Source: an uncultured Methanofollis sp. (lineage in GTDB: Archaea; Halobacteriota; Methanomicrobia; Methanomicrobiales; Methanofollaceae). From it: a DNA stretch of 38,314 bases. Positions 5,678-12,885 of the stretch are shown one piece after another; within the stretch, counting starts at the first letter, position 1; the number at the start of each line of letters is the position of its first letter. A model generated the notes under the pieces. The model searched no databases, was not told the origin of the DNA, and saw nothing but the letters and a program-made list of their open reading frames with translations. Position numbers and translations under genes: made by a program. The stretch spans positions 1 through 38,314 of the forward strand of contig NZ_CALFSA010000189.1 of NCBI RefSeq assembly GCF_937919355.1, in the 5' to 3' direction.

Positions 5678-8436
5678 TCAGGGAGGCCCTCGCCGCCCTG
5701 TTTTCCGGCGGTGTCGTCGAGGTGCGTGCTCTCGGCGACTATGCGACGCACTCGGGCTACTTCGACGACTTTGCGAAACTCGCCGACGCCGCTGAAGCAC
5801 TCGACACCGACCCCGAGGTCCGCGGGATCTACGTCACCCTGAACGCGGTGGACCCGGCCCTCCTGGCCCGGCGGGCGAACAGGGTGAAGATGCGGCTCTC
5901 CCGGAGCGACGCGACCACGAGCGACGCCGACATCCTCCGCCGCCGCTGGTTGCCCATCGACCTCGACCCTGTGCGGCCGAGCGGGGTGTCGTCGACGGAG
6001 GAGGAGCACGCCGCGGCGTTGCGCCGGGCCGACGCGATCGCCCTCTGGCTCGACGAGCAGGGGTTCCCCCATCCGGTCCGCGCCGACTCAGGGAACGGGG
6101 CCCACCTCCTCTACGCGATCGACCTCCCGAACGACGATCCTTCGACCGCCCTCGTGAAGGGCGTGCTCGCCACCCTCGACGCGTTGTTTTCCGACGAGAC
6201 GGTCACCGTCGATACGGCGAACTTCAACGCCGCCCGGATCTGGAAACTCTACGGCACCTGCTCGCGGAAGGGGGACAACACCCCCGAGCGGCCGCACCGG
6301 CGGGCGCGGCTCCTCTCGGTGCCTGAGGAGAGGGAGATCGTCCCGGCCGACAGACTCCGGGCGGTCGCCACCCGCCTCCCCGTCGAGGCCCCGGCGACGC
6401 CGAAGGGGTCGAAGATCGACCTCGCCGCGTGGCTTTCGGAGCACGGGATTTCCGTCCGCACCACCAAACCCTGGCAGGGCGGCACCCTCCACGTCCTCGA
6501 AGACTGCCCCTTCTCGACCGCCCACCACGACGGCGCCTTCGCCGTCCAGTTCCCCTCGGGAGCGGTCTACGCCGGGTGCCACCACGCCTCCTGCGGCGGC
6601 GGGAAGCAGAGGTGGCCGGAGTTGCGGGAGAAGTACGAACCAAAGAGACGGAAAAGGGAGGAGGTGCCGCCCCCTCCCCCAAAACCTCCATCACCGGCAT
6701 ATCGCGAGAAGGCCCTCGCCATCCTCGCCCACGGCGACCCCCTCGCCTTCCTCCTCGACACCTTCAACAGGGAGCACGTCGGCGACCGCACCGTCGCCGA
6801 GTGCCTGGTGATGTCCCTCGCCTCGCAGTCGGTCGAGAACACGAACGGCCTCCATGTCTCCGTCTCCGGGACCTCAGGCAAGGGCAAGAGCCACGCCTGC
6901 ACCACCATGCTCAAACAGGTCCCCGGGGCCTACCGCCTCGCCGGGACCGTCTCGAACAAGGCGCTCTACTACCACGACGACCTCCACCCCGGCACCGTCT
7001 TCCTCTTCGACGACGTCACCCTCTCCGACGACCTCCTGGAAGTCCTCAAAAGCGCAACGGCGAACTTCAGGGAGAGGATCGAGCACCACACCGTCTCCCC
7101 GGACAGAAAACTCCAGGTCTGCCGGATCCCGGAGAGGTGCGTCTGGTGGCTTGCAAGGGTCGAGGACCCCGGCGACGACCAGGTGATGAACCGCATGCTC
7201 ACCGTCTGGATCGACGACTCGGCCGAGCAGGACGAGCGCGTCCTCCGGCACATGAAGGAACAGGAAGCGCGGGAGGACGACGGCGACGACGAGGACCCCG
7301 ACCTCCCGGTCTGCCGGGCCATCTGGGAGATTCTTAAAGAGGAGCGCCTCCACGTCTCTGTCCCGTACGCGGAGAAGGTGCACTTCTCCGCCACGACGAA
7401 CCGCCGGAACCCCGGCATGCTCTTCGACCTCATCAAGTGCCACGCCCTCCTCCACCGCTTCCAGAGAGAAACCTACGACGGCGGCATCCGGGCCGACAGG
7501 TCGGACTTCACCGTCGCCGCCCGGATCTACGCGGCGATCAACGGCGAGGCCGGCGGGCAGGAGACGAAACTCACGAAGAACGAATCCGCCGCCCTGGAGA
7601 CCGTGGCGACGATGGGGTGGGAGCAGTTCACCGTCAAGATGCTCCAGGACGCCCTCGGGCTTTCGTACCAACAGACCTACCGTATCCTCCACGGCTACGC
7701 AAGCCGGGGGATGACCTACTCCGGCCTCCTGGAGAAGTGCCCGGCGGTCAGTTATCTCGACACCATGGTCACCGAGGACTGCGAGGGCTACGCGGTCCGC
7801 CGGCGGGAGCACCTCTTTCTCTTCGACCGCGAGACCTACCGGCGCTGGGCACGCGGCGGCGAGGTGTGGATCGATGAAGGAGGTGACCGGGACGACGGTC
7901 CCGGTCCCGACCGCGATGATACTTTCAGCATTTCAGCACGTTTTCAGCAGAATTTCAGCACCTGCCGCGAAGATCAAAAGACGAGGGACGGCCCGGAAAC
8001 TGACAGTACTAGTACAGATAGAGAGACGCGTCTCTCTCTCAGTACTACCTTACAGCAAAACACACACCCACACAGTGCTCTCTCTCCCCCGGCGTCCGGG
8101 TGTGCGGGTGGGTGTGATATTCGCGATGCTGAAAACGATCCCATGATATCGCCGCTTCGGGGCGATAATCCTAATCGGCCACCATCAACACATCCGTTGA
8201 ATTTCAGCACCTTCCGAAAGCTGCTGAAAACTGCTGAAAGAAAAGGACCGACGACACTCCCTGGCGTCCTGGACCACCGGGAGTTCACGCGGACGAAGAC
8301 CGACCTCGGACGGTGCAGTGTGTGCGACGAGGGGAGGGCGGTGTTTCGTTCGAGAGACGGACGGGCTCTGCTGTGTGAAGGGTGCTACGCCCGCCTGGTG
8401 CAGACGTGGAATGAGAAGAAGGGGTTGGCCAGGTGA
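5674..8436 (+). CDS. Primase-polymerase/helicase fusion, replication protein of an integrated element
   Basis: This is a 920-aa multidomain protein. Residues about 90-215 carry archaeo-eukaryotic primase (AEP) features: IDLDP (acidic pair D96/D98), SGNGAHLLY (139-147, nucleotide-binding His144), and VDTANFNAARIWKLYGT (about 179-195, third acidic D180). A zinc-binding block follows (C278, then GCHHASCGGG at 301-310). A proline-rich linker (about 331-341) leads to a P-loop ATPase with Walker A GTSGKGKS (399-406) and Walker B VFLFDD (442-447). A winged-helix segment is near 640-690 and a terminal zinc ribbon (CSVC...CEGC) lies near 890-910. The region between winged helix and ribbon is low-complexity and its DNA holds the repeat array described separately. 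This layout is that of primase-helicases in archaeal plasmids and integrated elements: it would unwind and prime element DNA. No integrase is visible in the window. Confidence 0.85.
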   Translation: MIREALAALFSGGVVEVRALGDYATHSGYFDDFAKLADAAEALDTDPEVRGIYVTLNAVDPALLARRANRVKMRLSRSDATTSDADILRRRWLPIDLDPVRPSGVSSTEEEHAAALRRADAIALWLDEQGFPHPVRADSGNGAHLLYAIDLPNDDPSTALVKGVLATLDALFSDETVTVDTANFNAARIWKLYGTCSRKGDNTPERPHRRARLLSVPEEREIVPADRLRAVATRLPVEAPATPKGSKIDLAAWLSEHGISVRTTKPWQGGTLHVLEDCPFSTAHHDGAFAVQFPSGAVYAGCHHASCGGGKQRWPELREKYEPKRRKREEVPPPPPKPPSPAYREKALAILAHGDPLAFLLDTFNREHVGDRTVAECLVMSLASQSVENTNGLHVSVSGTSGKGKSHACTTMLKQVPGAYRLAGTVSNKALYYHDDLHPGTVFLFDDVTLSDDLLEVLKSATANFRERIEHHTVSPDRKLQVCRIPERCVWWLARVEDPGDDQVMNRMLTVWIDDSAEQDERVLRHMKEQEAREDDGDDEDPDLPVCRAIWEILKEERLHVSVPYAEKVHFSATTNRRNPGMLFDLIKCHALLHRFQRETYDGGIRADRSDFTVAARIYAAINGEAGGQETKLTKNESAALETVATMGWEQFTVKMLQDALGLSYQQTYRILHGYASRGMTYSGLLEKCPAVSYLDTMVTEDCEGYAVRRREHLFLFDRETYRRWARGGEVWIDEGGDRDDGPGPDRDDTFSISARFQQNFSTCREDQKTRDGPETDSTSTDRETRLSLSTTLQQNTHPHSALSPPASGCAGGCDIRDAENDPMISPLRGDNPNRPPSTHPLNFSTFRKLLKTAERKGPTTLPGVLDHREFTRTKTDLGRCSVCDEGRAVFRSRDGRALLCEGCYARLVQTWNEKKGLAR
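8006..8036. repeat. Two perfect palindromes within the iteron region
   Basis: A 10-bp palindrome GTACTAGTAC (8006-8015) is followed 5 bp later by the 16-bp palindrome GAGAGACGCGTCTCTC (8021-8036). They lie between the two clusters of TTTCAGCA repeats. Confidence 0.65.
8147..8167. repeat. Stem-loop between the iteron clusters
   Basis: TATCGCC (8147-8153) and GGCGATA (8161-8167) are perfect inverted arms around a 7-nt loop. It sits between the inverted octamer at 8127 and the cluster at 8202-8239 and could be a structural element of an origin. Confidence 0.5.
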
Positions 8437-8598
8437 TCCCCCGGACACCGGCGGCGGTGAACTGTGCGCAGGGTCGGAGGTGACCGGGCAAGGCGCCCTC
8501 TTCCGAAAGGGTTATCTTTTTGTATCCATCATACGAGGTGTAGAGACGCAGAGCCGACCGGAAGCGACGTTTCTATTCCGGCAATGCGGGGTGACGGT

Positions 8599-9582
8599 AT
8601 GAAAAAACTCAAGAAAATCCATGCAATGCTCTATGCGATGGAGCATGACCCCGCCATCGGCCGGACAAAACTGATGAAGTTCATATTTTTTGTCGATCTC
8701 ATCCACTATAACCAGCGGGGCAGCCTGCTCTTCGACAGCGCCTACATCAGGATGCCGAACGGCCCCGTGGACCCGGTGGCGTACTCTCTCACCGGCGAAA
8801 CAAACGACTTCTTCACGGTCAAAAAGAGCAGAGGGAACAAAAATAATCCGGCTACCGGGCCGTATGACCACTACCTGTTCCAGGTCAGAGTGCCGGTGAA
8901 CACCGACATGTTCAGCCACTATGAACTCGCCCTCTTTCATATGGTCCTCACGGCACTCAAGGCAAAAAAGGCTACATTGGTCAGTAGCCTCACGCACCAG
9001 CTCCGGCTCTGGAAGGAGTTCAGGGACGGTGAAGAGATCCCCCTCGACTACTTTGCACTCACTGACGACGAAATCCGGCTTATCGAAAGTTTCGGTTTCT
9101 TTATCGACGGATTCCAGCGGGAGTTCTGTAGCCGCATCACCACCCTTTCCCGGGACCTCGCAGATGCTCTCCATCCTCTTGCCCGTGAGCGTGTCGTACG
9201 GGTGGAGAGGATCCTCGACGATCTCATCGTGCACTATCCCCTCCCTTCCCTCGACATCTTCTATGACGCATACCTTGCATGGGACGACACCTTCAGGTCT
9301 GCTCTTCGCCTGAACCCGGCGGTAGTGTCGTCACTGACCGCCGAGTGCTGCGATGCCCTCTGCTTTACCTCATATGCCGTGCAGAGCGGTGCGGTCGGCG
9401 AAGACGATCTGGCGGCGTACTGTGGGGAGGTGGAAGAGAGATTTGATACCATCAGGGAGTCTCTCTTCCGGGAACACCCGGCGAATCCCTGCGAGGTCGA
9501 GATGATGGAGGGCGACCTCCTCGACCGGACGATGCACCTCTCCCGGTCCCTGGCCCTGGAGACGCCATCGGGGAGGCGTTAG
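8599..9582 (+). CDS. Panacea (SocA/DUF4065)-domain protein, candidate antitoxin
   Basis: This 327-aa protein begins with a Panacea domain: KLMKFIFFVDLIHYNQRG (about 24-41), then IRMPNGPVDPV (50-60), matching the K-L-x-F.aD and GPV signatures of the SocA-like family. The domain covers about the first 120 residues; the remaining 200 residues are helical and unassigned. ATG 8599 is chosen because GGGGTGA lies a few bases upstream; upstream in-frame codons look non-coding. Panacea proteins are known as versatile antitoxins that neutralise unrelated toxins, and SocA of Caulobacter is a proteolytic adaptor antitoxin. Here the gene stops two bases before a PIN-domain reading frame with a Shine-Dalgarno-like sequence inside its 3' end. 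I infer a TA pair. A TTATCTTTTT stretch near 8513 may be its promoter. Confidence 0.75.
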   Translation: MKKLKKIHAMLYAMEHDPAIGRTKLMKFIFFVDLIHYNQRGSLLFDSAYIRMPNGPVDPVAYSLTGETNDFFTVKKSRGNKNNPATGPYDHYLFQVRVPVNTDMFSHYELALFHMVLTALKAKKATLVSSLTHQLRLWKEFRDGEEIPLDYFALTDDEIRLIESFGFFIDGFQREFCSRITTLSRDLADALHPLARERVVRVERILDDLIVHYPLPSLDIFYDAYLAWDDTFRSALRLNPAVVSSLTAECCDALCFTSYAVQSGAVGEDDLAAYCGEVEERFDTIRESLFREHPANPCEVEMMEGDLLDRTMHLSRSLALETPSGRR

Positions 9583-9584
9583 GT

Positions 9585-10220
9585 CTGCCCTACTTTCACG
9601 ACAGCAACGTCCTGATCGGCTACTTTTTTCATGCCGCCGACGACTGGGGGCGGGCGGCGACCTCTGTCTTCGACGACCCCGAACCGAATTATTCGAGTAC
9701 TTTTGTCTGGGGGGAGTGTTTCGGGATCGATAACGGCGGGAGATGCGCCACGGTCCAGAGAACGGTTATGCGGGAGTTCCGCCGGGCGGCCGCCGCCTTG
9801 AAACGGAATCCGTCTGTCGATGCCCTGGAGGCGGAAGCGATGACGTGGAGGATCAGGGATATCGTGACGGAGGCGATCGCCCGGGCAGGGAGGGAGACAG
9901 CAGCGGCAATCACGGTGCTGGAGGAGGTGAAGACCTGCTATGAGCAGGAGTGCGTCCGGCGTCTCGCCCGCCTGGAGGACCGGGAGGTACTTTTCCTGCA
10001 CAGGCGACGGACCGACTACCCCGAGGTCTACCTGTTCTTGAACGCCATCGACGACCCGGACGATATCGAGGTGGTGCTTGACGCCCACGACCTTGCACTC
10101 CGTGTGCCAGGGCTGGTGCTCTGGACGGGGGACGGCACCCACATTGTGCGGAATCGGGAGCGGGTGCTGGACCTGACCGAACTGGTCGATGTGCGCTTCC
10201 TCGGGGACGCACACACTTGA
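9585..10220 (+). CDS. PIN-domain protein, candidate toxin partner of the Panacea gene (non-ATG start)
   Basis: The frame encodes 211 aa starting PYFHDSNVLIGYFF, a PIN signature with the first catalytic Asp at residue 6. Glu44 (WGEC), Asp166/Asp169 (VVLDAHD) and Asp183 (TGDG) supply the other acidic residues, so the metal-dependent RNase site looks intact; an unusually long helical insert (about residues 60-130) separates them. No ATG, GTG or TTG precedes this conserved N-terminus in frame. The best candidate is CTG 9585, eight bases after GGGAGG, which itself overlaps the end of the Panacea gene. The first ATG (9768) would delete the first two catalytic residues. Either CTG initiates or the original start has been lost. 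It should cleave RNA when not held by its antitoxin. A T-run at 10256-10260 may terminate the transcript. Confidence 0.7.
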   Translation: MPYFHDSNVLIGYFFHAADDWGRAATSVFDDPEPNYSSTFVWGECFGIDNGGRCATVQRTVMREFRRAAAALKRNPSVDALEAEAMTWRIRDIVTEAIARAGRETAAAITVLEEVKTCYEQECVRRLARLEDREVLFLHRRRTDYPEVYLFLNAIDDPDDIEVVLDAHDLALRVPGLVLWTGDGTHIVRNRERVLDLTELVDVRFLGDAHT

Positions 10221-10429
10221 TGTTCCGCAGCGCCTGCTGATCTGCCCTGTCACCCTTTTTGTTCGTGCGGGAGGTCGGGAATGAGGGGCCTGGACTCCAC
10301 TGGTGGATGTGATCACCCTCGAATAGGGTGCAGAAGGGTTATCTTATCACGCTGGAGGAGGGCAAGATCCTCACGGAGAAGCACGTGATCGAGGGGCGGC
10401 ATCCCCCGATCCTGCGGTCGTCGGCTGTC

Positions 10430-11593
10430 TCACCCCTTTCCTGTCTCATACCGGCACTCTTCCTCCTCGGCCACGCCCGCCTGCGGAGCGGCCACCTCCC
10501 CGACCCCCTCCCGCACCACGACCTCCCGTCGCCGGCCCCGTCCCGGCCGCACGTACAGGTCCACCAGCCGTAAGGTCTCCAGTTTCCGCAGCCTCTCGGA
10601 GAATGCCGCATACCCCATCTCCCCGCAGAGGCGGTCATAGACCTGCCCGGCGACCGCCGGCCCGCCTCCCCTCTCCTCTCTCAGGACGGCGTCGAGCACC
10701 GCCCTCTCCGCAGGGGTGAGAGCCTCCACCGCCACTGTCAGGTGGAGGTGCCGGGAGACGGCAAAGGCGGCGAGCACGTCCCCGGCCGTCACCCCGGTCC
10801 TGGCCTCCCTCTCGGCGTGGAGCACCGCCCTTTTCACGACGTCCAGGCCGACGCGGAGGTCTCCGCAGGCCATCGTCCTCTCGACGACGAGGTCGAGGAC
10901 GGCGGGCGGGACGACGCCGGGGTACACCCCGGCCCGCAGGCGGTCGGCAAGGATGCCCCGCACCTCCGCCGCGGTGTACGGCGGGAAGAGGACCTCCGAG
11001 GCCTGGAGGACAGAGAGGGTGGAGGGGTCGAGGACGCGGGAGAGGTCGGCCTCAGGGGTGGAGAGGGTGAGGACGACGCCGGTCCGCACCCCCGGCCAGG
11101 CCTCGTGCATCCTGAGGAGGGGGGCGAGGACGCTGTCCAGGGTGCCGTCGGCGATGAGCCGGGTGACGTCGTCCAGGCAGACGATGAGGACCGCTCCCCT
11201 CTCCGCGAGGGCATGGGCGACCCCGGCCATCACCCGCGTATTCGAGACGCCCGACGGCGGCGGCAGGTGGCCGGAGAGGGCGAGGAAGATGCGGGAGAAG
11301 ACGGCGTACTGCGTCCTCTCTGTCTGGCATGAGACGAGGACGGGGACGACCGCATGCGTCGTCTCCCTGATCTCGGCGAAGAGGAGCCTGACGGCGGTGG
11401 TCTTTCCCGTGCCGGGGATGCCGCGGAGCACGGTGTTCAACGGGCGGGCGCCGCGGAGGGCGGGCCGCAGGGCGAAGGCGAGGTCTTCGAGTTGTGTGTC
11501 GCGGTAGTTGAAGACCTCGGGGAGGTGGGCGAACTCGAAGAGGTCGGGGTCGCGAAAGAGCGTCTGGTCGCTCATGAGGGGACGGTGTGTCAT
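10430..11593 (-). CDS. cdc6: Orc1/Cdc6-family replication initiator
   Basis: This 387-aa AAA+ ATPase has a conserved N-terminus (TLFRDPDLFEFAHLPE, about 11-26), Walker A GIPGTGKT (58-65), a Walker B variant LIVCLDD (136-142, followed by VT where DEID is usual), sensor-1 LTLS (about 175-178) and a C-terminal winged helix. The length is normal for archaeal Orc1/Cdc6. It binds origin repeats and loads the MCM helicase. ATG 11593 is preceded by a TATA-like box (TATATA near 11613-11619), giving a leaderless transcript; ATG 11575 is an alternative. The 3' tail (VGEVAAPQAG..) is divergent. An inverted repeat lies about 110 bp upstream. It may serve the chromosome or be the initiator of an integrated replicon, given the primase-helicase 2 kb away. 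Confidence 0.9.
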   Translation of the reverse strand: MTHRPLMSDQTLFRDPDLFEFAHLPEVFNYRDTQLEDLAFALRPALRGARPLNTVLRGIPGTGKTTAVRLLFAEIRETTHAVVPVLVSCQTERTQYAVFSRIFLALSGHLPPPSGVSNTRVMAGVAHALAERGAVLIVCLDDVTRLIADGTLDSVLAPLLRMHEAWPGVRTGVVLTLSTPEADLSRVLDPSTLSVLQASEVLFPPYTAAEVRGILADRLRAGVYPGVVPPAVLDLVVERTMACGDLRVGLDVVKRAVLHAEREARTGVTAGDVLAAFAVSRHLHLTVAVEALTPAERAVLDAVLREERGGGPAVAGQVYDRLCGEMGYAAFSERLRKLETLRLVDLYVRPGRGRRREVVVREGVGEVAAPQAGVAEEEECRYETGKG

Positions 11594-11690
11594 GAGTGAG
11601 GGGTGGAGGTCGGGGTATATAGGGGTGGGCCGTGTGCGGGGTGAAAGTCAAAAATGGGGGGGAGAAGGAGATCTCTGCAAGATGCGAAAT

Positions 11691-11722
11691 ACCCGGAATT
11701 TTTCCCGGGTGTCCTGGGAAAA
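11691..11722. repeat. Inverted repeat upstream of cdc6, candidate origin-recognition box or operator
   Basis: TTTTCCCGGG (11700-11709) and CCTGGGAAAA (11713-11722) form a near-perfect inverted repeat with one mismatch around a TGT spacer. A second, overlapping pairing exists between ACCCGG (11691-11696) and CCGGGT (11705-11710). The G-rich plus A/T-tract composition recalls archaeal origin-recognition boxes in general terms, but it does not match a consensus I can name. Confidence 0.5.
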
Positions 11723-11876
11723 TATGAGAGGATACCGGGCAGAACATTCTTCTGGCGGGATGGGATGCTGAGATAATCTTCCCCCCTCTCCATCACGCAC
11801 AAGACGACGACGGTCTCGCCCACGGAGAAAATGCCGTACATCGGCGGCCGATCAGGGCGATGCGCCCATCCGAACA

Positions 11877-11885
11877 CTATAAAAA
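11877..11885 (+). promoter_or_regulatory. TATA box of the mntA-hepT operon
   Basis: CTATAAAAA is a textbook archaeal TATA box, centred about 28 bp before ATG 11909, implying a leaderless transcript. Confidence 0.65.
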
Positions 11886-11908
11886 GAAGCATGCACTACC
11901 CGGGAGTA

Positions 11909-12196
11909 ATGATAGACCCCCTCCTGCAGATCCGGCAGAACCTCCACACTATCAGGGAGCGCTACGGCGTGGCACGCATCGGCGTCTTCGGGTCGGTCGT
12001 GCGGGGCGAGGCCACCCGGGCGAGCGACATCGACATCCTGGTGGAGTTCAGGGAGGGGGAGGAGACCTTCGACCATTTCATGGACCTCAAGTTCTATCTT
12101 GAGGATCTCCTGGGGCGGCCGGCAGACCTCGTCATTACCGATACGTTGAAGCCCAGGATCAGGAGTACGGTTCTCGGCGAGGTCGTCTATGCCTAG
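11909..12196 (+). CDS. mntA: MntA-type nucleotidyltransferase antitoxin
   Basis: This is a 95-aa minimal nucleotidyltransferase. It has the motif GS-X10-DXD exactly: G28-S29, then D40-I-D42 (FGSVVRGEATRASDIDIL). Proteins of this family AMP-modify a tyrosine of the partner HepT toxin and so neutralise it. ATG 11909 is selected because of the TATA box 28 bp upstream; ATG 11891 is in frame and possible. The gene overlaps hepT by 8 bp, confirming a coupled pair. The full catalytic set appears intact. Confidence 0.88.
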   Translation: MIDPLLQIRQNLHTIRERYGVARIGVFGSVVRGEATRASDIDILVEFREGEETFDHFMDLKFYLEDLLGRPADLVITDTLKPRIRSTVLGEVVYA

Positions 12197-12533
12197 GGAC
12201 GTGCTGCTCTATCTTGAGGATATCAGGGATGCCAGCGCCGCCATCCGCTCCTATGTGGAGGGTAAGTCATGTGAAGACTTTGCGAATGATCCGATGTGCC
12301 TTGACGCCGTGGTTTTGCGGTTCATCACTATCGGGGAGGCGGTGAAGCATATCCCCCCTGATGTTACCGCACGCCACCCGGAGGTCGAGTGGCGAAAGAT
12401 TGCCGGCCTCCGGGACATCAGTGTTCATTCCTATTATTCGGTCAAGCCGACAATTCTCTGGGATATCATCCAGACTAAACTGGACCCGCTGGAGGGGGCC
12501 GTCAGGGGCATGATCCGGGACGAAGAGGGATGA
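12189..12533 (+). CDS. hepT: HepT-type ribonuclease toxin (DUF86)
   Basis: This 114-aa all-helical protein has the RX4HXY active-site motif intact: R75, H80, Y82 (RDISVHSY). HepT is a HEPN-fold RNase that cleaves RNA; Tyr of the motif is the target of (oligo)AMPylation by MntA. It starts at ATG 12189 within the 3' end of mntA. The stop at 12533 is six bases from the convergent stop of the next gene on the other strand, so 3' ends are packed tightly. Confidence 0.9.
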   Translation: MPRDVLLYLEDIRDASAAIRSYVEGKSCEDFANDPMCLDAVVLRFITIGEAVKHIPPDVTARHPEVEWRKIAGLRDISVHSYYSVKPTILWDIIQTKLDPLEGAVRGMIRDEEG

Positions 12534-12538
12534 CCACC

Positions 12539-12784
12539 TCACCCCCACCCGATCACCCTCATCACGACGGCGACGATCCCTCCCACGACCCCACCGGCCC
12601 CGGCGGCGATCTCCCTCTCCCGCCGTTCCTCCCCCGCCGTCTCGCTCCGCCAGTTCTCAAGAGAGCGGAGGCGCCCCTCCATCTCCGCGTCCCTCTCCTC
12701 CATCCTCTTCAGGGTCCGACAGATCCACTTCACGTCCCTGTTCGTCTCGACGATCTTCTCCCGCAGGTTCTCGGCCATCGCCAT
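12539..12784 (-). CDS. Small coiled-coil protein with a C-terminal membrane segment (XhlA-like architecture)
   Basis: This 81-aa protein has a heptad-rich charged helix (residues about 5-55: NLREKIVETNRDVKWICRTL, then further LxxMEER repeats). A short glycine-rich hydrophobic segment follows (IAAGAGGVVGGIVAVVMRVI, about 59-78) and ends in tryptophan-glycine. The layout is that of phage haemolysin XhlA/holin accessory proteins and some small archaeal membrane proteins. The start at ATG 12784 is next to a divergent palindromic promoter; ATG 12778 is an alternative. Function unknown. It faces the 12886 gene, and the pair may be co-regulated. Confidence 0.6.
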   Translation of the reverse strand: MAMAENLREKIVETNRDVKWICRTLKRMEERDAEMEGRLRSLENWRSETAGEERREREIAAGAGGVVGGIVAVVMRVIGWG

Positions 12785-12818
12785 CTCCTGAACAGGGAAT
12801 GGAGGTTAAGGCAGATTA

Positions 12819-12837
12819 ATATTACTTATAGTAATAT
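12819..12837. promoter_or_regulatory. Palindrome overlapping a divergent TATA region
   Basis: ATATTAC (12819-12825) and GTAATAT (12831-12837) are perfect inverted arms around TTATA. The element sits between divergent genes starting at 12784 (minus) and 12886 (plus) and contains TATA-like sequence on both strands. It can serve as a shared promoter and an operator for a dimeric repressor. Confidence 0.55.
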
Positions 12838-12885
12838 GAAGATATGCCGGTGACAACCCGGGAGTCCTGGCAGGAGAAAAGAACC

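Larger units (their letters stand above)
7923..8239. repeat. Iteron-like array of TTTCAGCA inside the primase-helicase gene
   Basis: The octamer TTTCAGCA occurs directly at 7923-7930, 7931-7938, 7942-7949, 7953-7960 and 8202-8209, and inverted (TGCTGAAA) at 8127-8134, 8222-8229 and 8232-8239. Three of the first four copies are spaced exactly 11 bp and the last two 10 bp. The copies fall in all three codon phases of the host gene, so they do not reflect a repeated peptide. The region encodes a low-complexity linker and is visibly less GC-rich than the rest of the gene. By analogy with iteron plasmids, it could be the replication origin or an operator bound by the protein itself; the role is inferred. 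Confidence 0.7.
11594..11908. other. Intergenic region between divergent cdc6 and mntA, possible origin
   Basis: No gene is seen in this 315-bp stretch. It holds the cdc6 TATA box, a G-rich patch (11653-11664), the 23-bp inverted repeat at 11700-11722, and the mntA TATA box at 11877-11885. Origins in archaea commonly lie beside orc1/cdc6, so this is the natural place to look, but there is only one strong repeat and no clear repeat family. Confidence 0.35.

Noticed and set aside
10328..10573. Open frame of 81 codons after the PIN gene
   Set aside because: It overlaps the 3' end of cdc6; only the first 25 codons look protein-like, and there is no family match or ribosome-binding site I can defend.
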